This document shows positions 60,455 to 64,000 of a DNA stretch of 64,000 nucleotides, in pieces. The stretch comes from Tanypteryx hageni (Eukaryota > Arthropoda > Insecta > Odonata > Petaluridae), in contig CM054117.1 in NCBI GenBank assembly GCA_028673005.1, positions 31,344,561 to 31,408,560 on the forward strand. The letters run 5' to 3'. Both the position numbers and the translations under genes were made by a program. Position 1 is the stretch's first letter. Every line of letters begins with the position of its first letter. The notes below the pieces were generated by a model. That model made no database searches. It saw nothing but the letters and a program-made list of their open reading frames with translations, and was not told where the DNA came from.

Positions 60455-61915
60455 CGTTACATCATAGGTAGTCTGTCCGTAGACAGGTGCGTGATTATTC
60501 ATGGTTCAACTTGGTTCTCCATACACTCCTATTTTCCGCTGTCCTCTAAATATTTTGATAACTCTCTTTCCCTTTCAAATCGTGTATCAGCTGAAACCTT
60601 TTCCTACCTCTCTCCCTTTTTCCGTCTAGCTTTCCTTCTAACACGTCTTTAATCATACTCTCTCTCCTCAGGTAATGTCCAACCCAATTTGCCTTCCTCT
60701 TTCTAATAGTCTGTATAATCATTCCCTTCTCTCCTACTCATCGTAGCACTTCATCGTTTTTCATCATATCTATCCATTTTATCTTCAGCATTCTTCTCCA
60801 AGTCCACATTTCAAAGCTTTCCAAGTATTTGACGTAATTTTTCCTTAGCGTACATGTTTCTGCCCAGTACAAAGCTATACTCCATACATAGCATTTTATG
60901 AACTTCTTGCGGATATCTTCCCTTATATTCCCCGTGAGTAGGTGTTTCTTTCTTCCGAAAGCCGCTTTTGCTTTTCCTATTCTAGCCCTGTTCTCATCCG
61001 TACATTTTGCTTCTCTTGTTATGATGCTTCCAAGGTATTTATAGTCTGAAACTTGTTCTAAAGGCTTTCCTCCAATATTTTTGTTCAAAATCTCTTCTAT
61101 ACAATATATTCGAATGACCTTTGATTTTTCTGTATTTCCATACTGCATTTTCTACCTGTTTTTACTAGTCTATATATAATTTTCTGGAGTTCTTCCTTTC
61201 TTGCTAGAAGTACTTGATCATCCGCGTATTTTACTGTTCTTATAATCCTTCCTCCAATTTTGAAATCTCCTGTGCCTTCTATCTCTTCTTGCATAAGACA
61301 TTCTCCATATACATATATTAAATAGGGTCGGCGATAGGCAGCAGCCCTGTCTTACTCCTCTACCGATATTTTCTCCGCAGGTGTCCGCATTCTCCAGTCT
61401 GACCTTTACAGCTTGATTCACATATAGATTCCTGATCAGTCTCCTGTCTTTCCAGTCTACACCTATATCCTTTCATCAACATTACCCAATTTACTCTATC
61501 AAAGGCCTTTTGCTAGTCTACGAAACATACGCAGTTACCTTGACTAGTCTATTGCCCTTTCTGATATGATTTTAACTACCCCTATAGCATCTCGAGTTCC
61601 TCGTCCTTTTCTGAAACCGAATTTATCTTCCCCTACCATTTCTTCTGCCTTTATCTCCAGCGTTTTATTAAGAATCCTCGTGACGATCTTCGAAGTGTGT
61701 GACAGAAGGCTTATCGTTCTGTAGTCTTTACACTGCATTGCCTTTGGCTTCTTCTTTAGAGCGATCATTGTTACTTCTAGGAAATCCTGAGGCCACTCTC
61801 CCGTGTCGTAAATCTTATTAATTAATTTCGTGATCGCTTTTAGTCCTTATGACTTAAAGTGCCTCAGCCGGTATTCCATCGCTGCCTGTGGCTTTCCCTC
61901 TCTCGTTACATATAC
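60455..61915 (-). mobile_element. 5'-truncated RTE-like non-LTR retrotransposon
   Basis: About 1.46 kb on the minus strand carries reverse transcriptase and the C-terminal region of a non-LTR element. The 3' end of the element lies near 60455. The 5' side stops near 61915, just upstream of the first reverse transcriptase block, so the N-terminal endonuclease is missing. Such 5' truncation is the usual outcome of target-primed reverse transcription. It lies wholly between the pogo-like ends. No polyA tail is evident. Clade assignment to RTE rests on the C-terminal motifs; other non-LTR clades with a similar tail are possible. Confidence 0.85.
60462..61911 (-). pseudogene. Reverse transcriptase remnant (RTE-like), frameshifted
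   Basis: Reading the minus strand from the right, the following motifs appear in order. GKATGSDGIPAE lies at about 61863-61898 and is the N-terminal conserved block of non-LTR reverse transcriptases. FGFRKGRGTRDAIG lies near 61580-61625. GVRQGCCLSPTLFNI falls near 61314-61358. The catalytic YADD box is at 61217-61228. The C-terminal region includes YLGSIITREAKC, FEMWTWRRMLKIKW and, beyond an in-frame TGA at 60738-60740, KRKANWVGHYLRR and VLEGKLDGKRERGRKR. Successive blocks lie in different registers, so at least four frame changes and several stops break the frame. The gene is dead. The YADD residues themselves are intact. Confidence 0.9.
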
Positions 61916-62090
61916 GCAGTTAAATTTTCGGATATTACGTGTACTCGTTAGAACGAGTATTTTTATGAATTTTATAATTTCTCGCTATATCGAGGTTTCA
62001 CTGTATCTCAACAAACATTTACAGAGGGAGACGCAGGAGTGCTATCTCGTCCGGGGCGCCAAAATTCTTCGGGCCGCTCCTGCGTACAAC

Positions 62091-63572
62091 GCTACCGAAA
62101 TTAGCGATTGAATTTTTTATTTTAAATATTTCTAGACTTTAAAACAAAGCCACAATGGTCATGTTTTGATTCTAACGGACGGCGAAAAGGCCAAATCGGA
62201 TCGTAAATGTTGATTCTCATCTCTCTTTTAAAAGGACAACGCGAAGGTCGGGATGAACGCCCTCTGGCCTGTGTGTTTACTGCCCAAGTTTATTAAATCG
62301 TTTTAATATCGTGAAAAAAGGGAAATTTTGACCGTGCAAGGCTTTTCCTTTTGTATCCCAACAAATTTATTTGGAATTGCGTCTTTTATTTCGGAGATTA
62401 CTCTCACGCTTGATTAAATGCTTCATCTGTTCGAGTTTGTATTTGCGAGCAAAAGTAAACGCCCTTTCATTCCCAAAAGAATTGCGACATTCGTCTCATT
62501 GGTGAATATTCGCTGCTCTTTTTTCATCTCGACCGCAGTCGGGGAGTTATTTTTTTAATGAAGGTTGTTTGAATAGTATGAAAATATATTCCACTTCCAA
62601 AGCAAATGTGTCTTCATTGTTTGTAATATTTGTTCATACTACGTCGTGTTTATTTGGATAATTCACTTTTTGGTATTCATTTATTTCTGTTGTGCAACAT
62701 AACTTATTCATGTATTCATGTTTAATATTGTTGAGATTATTTGAACAACGGAAAAATTCACATTGAAAACAAGTCCATGCAATCAATGTTTTTATATTTT
62801 TCTCTGTTGTTAACATTTACTTATATTTTTACTTGTTATGTTATGATATGGTTTTTCAGGCGATAGTTCATTTTTTGTCATTGAAGGGTAACATCTAGTT
62901 AAATATATCCACGAATCTGTATAAGGTTGCACCAATAGTTATTACATTAAACAATTTATTTATAATTTTTTGTGTGTGTGAATTTTTCTCCAATTGTATT
63001 CTTAACTCTTTTTAGGCCTAATTTTTGTTAATGTGTAAGATTTCAATCAACTGCGCGTCTCTTCCATTGTAACGTAACTAATAATATTCCCAGCATTAAT
63101 ATGTAAGTCCTAGTAACAATATGTTTTTGAGCTTGCTCCTATAACTGAGCAAATTTGTCGAGACGTGCTCCATTTTAGTCACCTAAATTAAATTTGGCAT
63201 ATGTTTACAAAAGAAAACCTCTTGATTTATTAGAAAATTCTATCACTTGTTCTAAACTTTGTGATATTTATAAATTTGAGTAATTTATTTTAAACGTCGG
63301 TGATTTTTTGCTAACATATGCGATTTATTGTGCTAAAAATTCGCGTCTACCGTCGTCCTAAAAGAGCTGTGTGACGTAGAGGCTCGTGTAACATGCGACC
63401 GAAAAATCTGGAGGTCGAACAAAATGGATAGGTACGTAGGGAGAAACGGTCCGCGACCATATCCTCTCGATCTCAGAACTTTTTCGATAATAGGGCGAAA
63501 AAAAATACAGATGAACTCGCGTGGAGAGGTTTTTAACCCTTTACGTTTTATGAAACATCGCCCTAGTCGCGA
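62091..63572. other. Unassigned AT-rich sequence
   Basis: No gene, RNA or repeat end recognised. The sequence is markedly AT-rich between 62560 and 63340. A 137-codon minus-strand open frame at 63333-63746 has no domain I recognise. Confidence 0.5.
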
Positions 63573-63607
63573 TATATAAACACACGCAGTGCGTCTCTCG
63601 TCATTTT
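63573..63607 (+). promoter_or_regulatory. Candidate TATA plus initiator core promoter
   Basis: TATATAAA at 63573-63580 is followed by TCATTTT at 63601-63607. If the A at 63603 is +1, the TATA box starts at -30. TCATTT fits the arthropod initiator consensus TCAKTY. Downstream sequence is pyrimidine-rich and runs to the window edge, so any transcript or first exon lies partly outside. The match could be chance in AT-rich DNA. Confidence 0.25.
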
Positions 63608-64000
63608 CTGGCTTTTTATCCATCCATCTCACTCGACCCCTTCGTATAGAATCCCTCCAAAGCACCCTCTTCTCCCTCCTCCCTCTCCCTACGCCGGGTA
63701 TGGTACTTCTCCCGCAGCTTTTCCCTTTCCTCTCTCCCTCCCGCACCCACCCACCCGGCCCCTCATCCGCTCCCGTTCATCTCCATCAAACCCCGGGGCA
63801 TATGCCAATCACTCTGCTCCGCCCTGCTGATGGATATGTTATGTGCTCAAAACTCCCCACCCCGTTTCACTCTCCACCTCTCTCTTCTGCCCCTTTATCT
63901 TTCTCTCGGGTTCCGTTTTATCCCCCTATTCGCAGAAAACGCGACGATTCTACGCTAGTCCCAATCTCCCTCTATTTTATCACTCTCGTAAAGCGGGAGA
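63608..64000. other. Pyrimidine-rich sequence to the window edge
   Basis: C/T-rich with moderate A content. It could be a 5' leader of a gene outside the window, but nothing here proves it. Confidence 0.4.

Larger units (their letters stand above)
60376..62003. mobile_element. Pogo/Tigger-like element split by a retrotransposon
   Basis: The left end reads CAGTGCAACCTCGATAG. The right end, reverse-complemented, reads CAGTGAAACCTCGATAT, with 15 of 17 matching. A TA dinucleotide lies directly outside each end (60374-60375 and 62004-62005), as expected for Tc1/mariner-superfamily insertion. Subterminal ATAACGAG, TATAGCGA and CGATATAGCG-like motifs are typical of pogo/Tigger ends. Only about 80-90 bases at each side belong to this element. 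The middle is the RTE-like remnant, so the original element was a small non-autonomous copy or has lost its transposase. Confidence 0.82.
59832..62082. mobile_element. hAT-like element (family B, copy 2) carrying nested insertions
   Basis: The left end begins CATGGCCGGCCCGA. The right end, reverse-complemented, begins CAGGAGCGGCCCGA, matching at 11 of 14. Flanking 8-mers CATACAAC (59824-59831) and CGTACAAC (62083-62090) match at 7 of 8. Inside both ends lies GGGGCGCCAAA in opposite orientation relative to the termini. Removing the SINE and the pogo-like insertion leaves roughly 360 bp, close to the 303-bp sister copy at 16615-16917. The element therefore is a small non-autonomous hAT that later served as an insertion target. 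No hAT transposase is present. Confidence 0.82.

Noticed and set aside
1..64000. CRISPR arrays, bacterial operons, prophage, or a viral insertion
   Set aside because: No spaced direct repeats, Shine-Dalgarno-linked gene runs or viral gene signatures were seen. Tandem arrays here are contiguous minisatellites without spacers.

Overview
This window is eukaryotic nuclear DNA, most likely from an arthropod and probably an insect. I infer this from its transposon mix: short non-autonomous hAT elements, a pogo/Tigger-like element, a tRNA-derived SINE and an RTE-like non-LTR retrotransposon remnant. The microsatellites and the lack of prokaryotic gene packing also fit. I cannot name the species. I found no host protein-coding gene that I can defend. 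Nearly all long open frames lie in simple pyrimidine-rich or CpG-rich sequence and are artefacts of composition. The window is best read as a gene desert or very long intron(s).

Layout. Positions 1-10 kb hold mostly unremarkable AT-rich DNA, one hAT MITE (2302-2644), two pyrimidine/purine-skewed blocks and a CpG-rich, stop-poor block near 6.1-6.8 kb. A possible TIR element lies at 10256-10530, followed by a 1.4-kb almost pure polypyrimidine tract (10985-12388) with an internal 19-bp tandem array and a GC- and purine-rich block. From 13 to 32 kb there is mostly unassigned sequence with a second hAT family (16615-16917), a small MITE (26737-26876) and a decayed 30-bp minisatellite (24686-24921). 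Positions 32.0-33.9 kb contain pogo/Tigger-like end sequences, a (TA)n microsatellite and a truncated SINE copy. From 34 to 43 kb there are several strand-switching pyrimidine/purine blocks, a second copy of the small MITE (38148-38248) and a perfectly bounded hAT MITE (39367-39706, 8-bp target duplication). From 43 to 56 kb there are two more hAT elements with 8-bp target duplications (53157-53670 and 54569-54830). Positions 56.8-57.8 kb hold 18-bp and 15-bp pyrimidine minisatellites.

The most informative locus is 59824-62090. A hAT element with a 7/8 target duplication has been entered by a tRNA-derived SINE and, separately, by a pogo/Tigger-like element. The pogo-like element was in turn split by a 5'-truncated, frameshifted RTE-like reverse transcriptase remnant. 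This gives a readable relative chronology of four transposon families.

Nothing here supports a previously undescribed multi-gene biological system. The interest lies in transposon families, nesting and strand-asymmetric repeats. Terminal repeats and target duplications were read by eye. CpG enrichment, copy number and family names would need computation.
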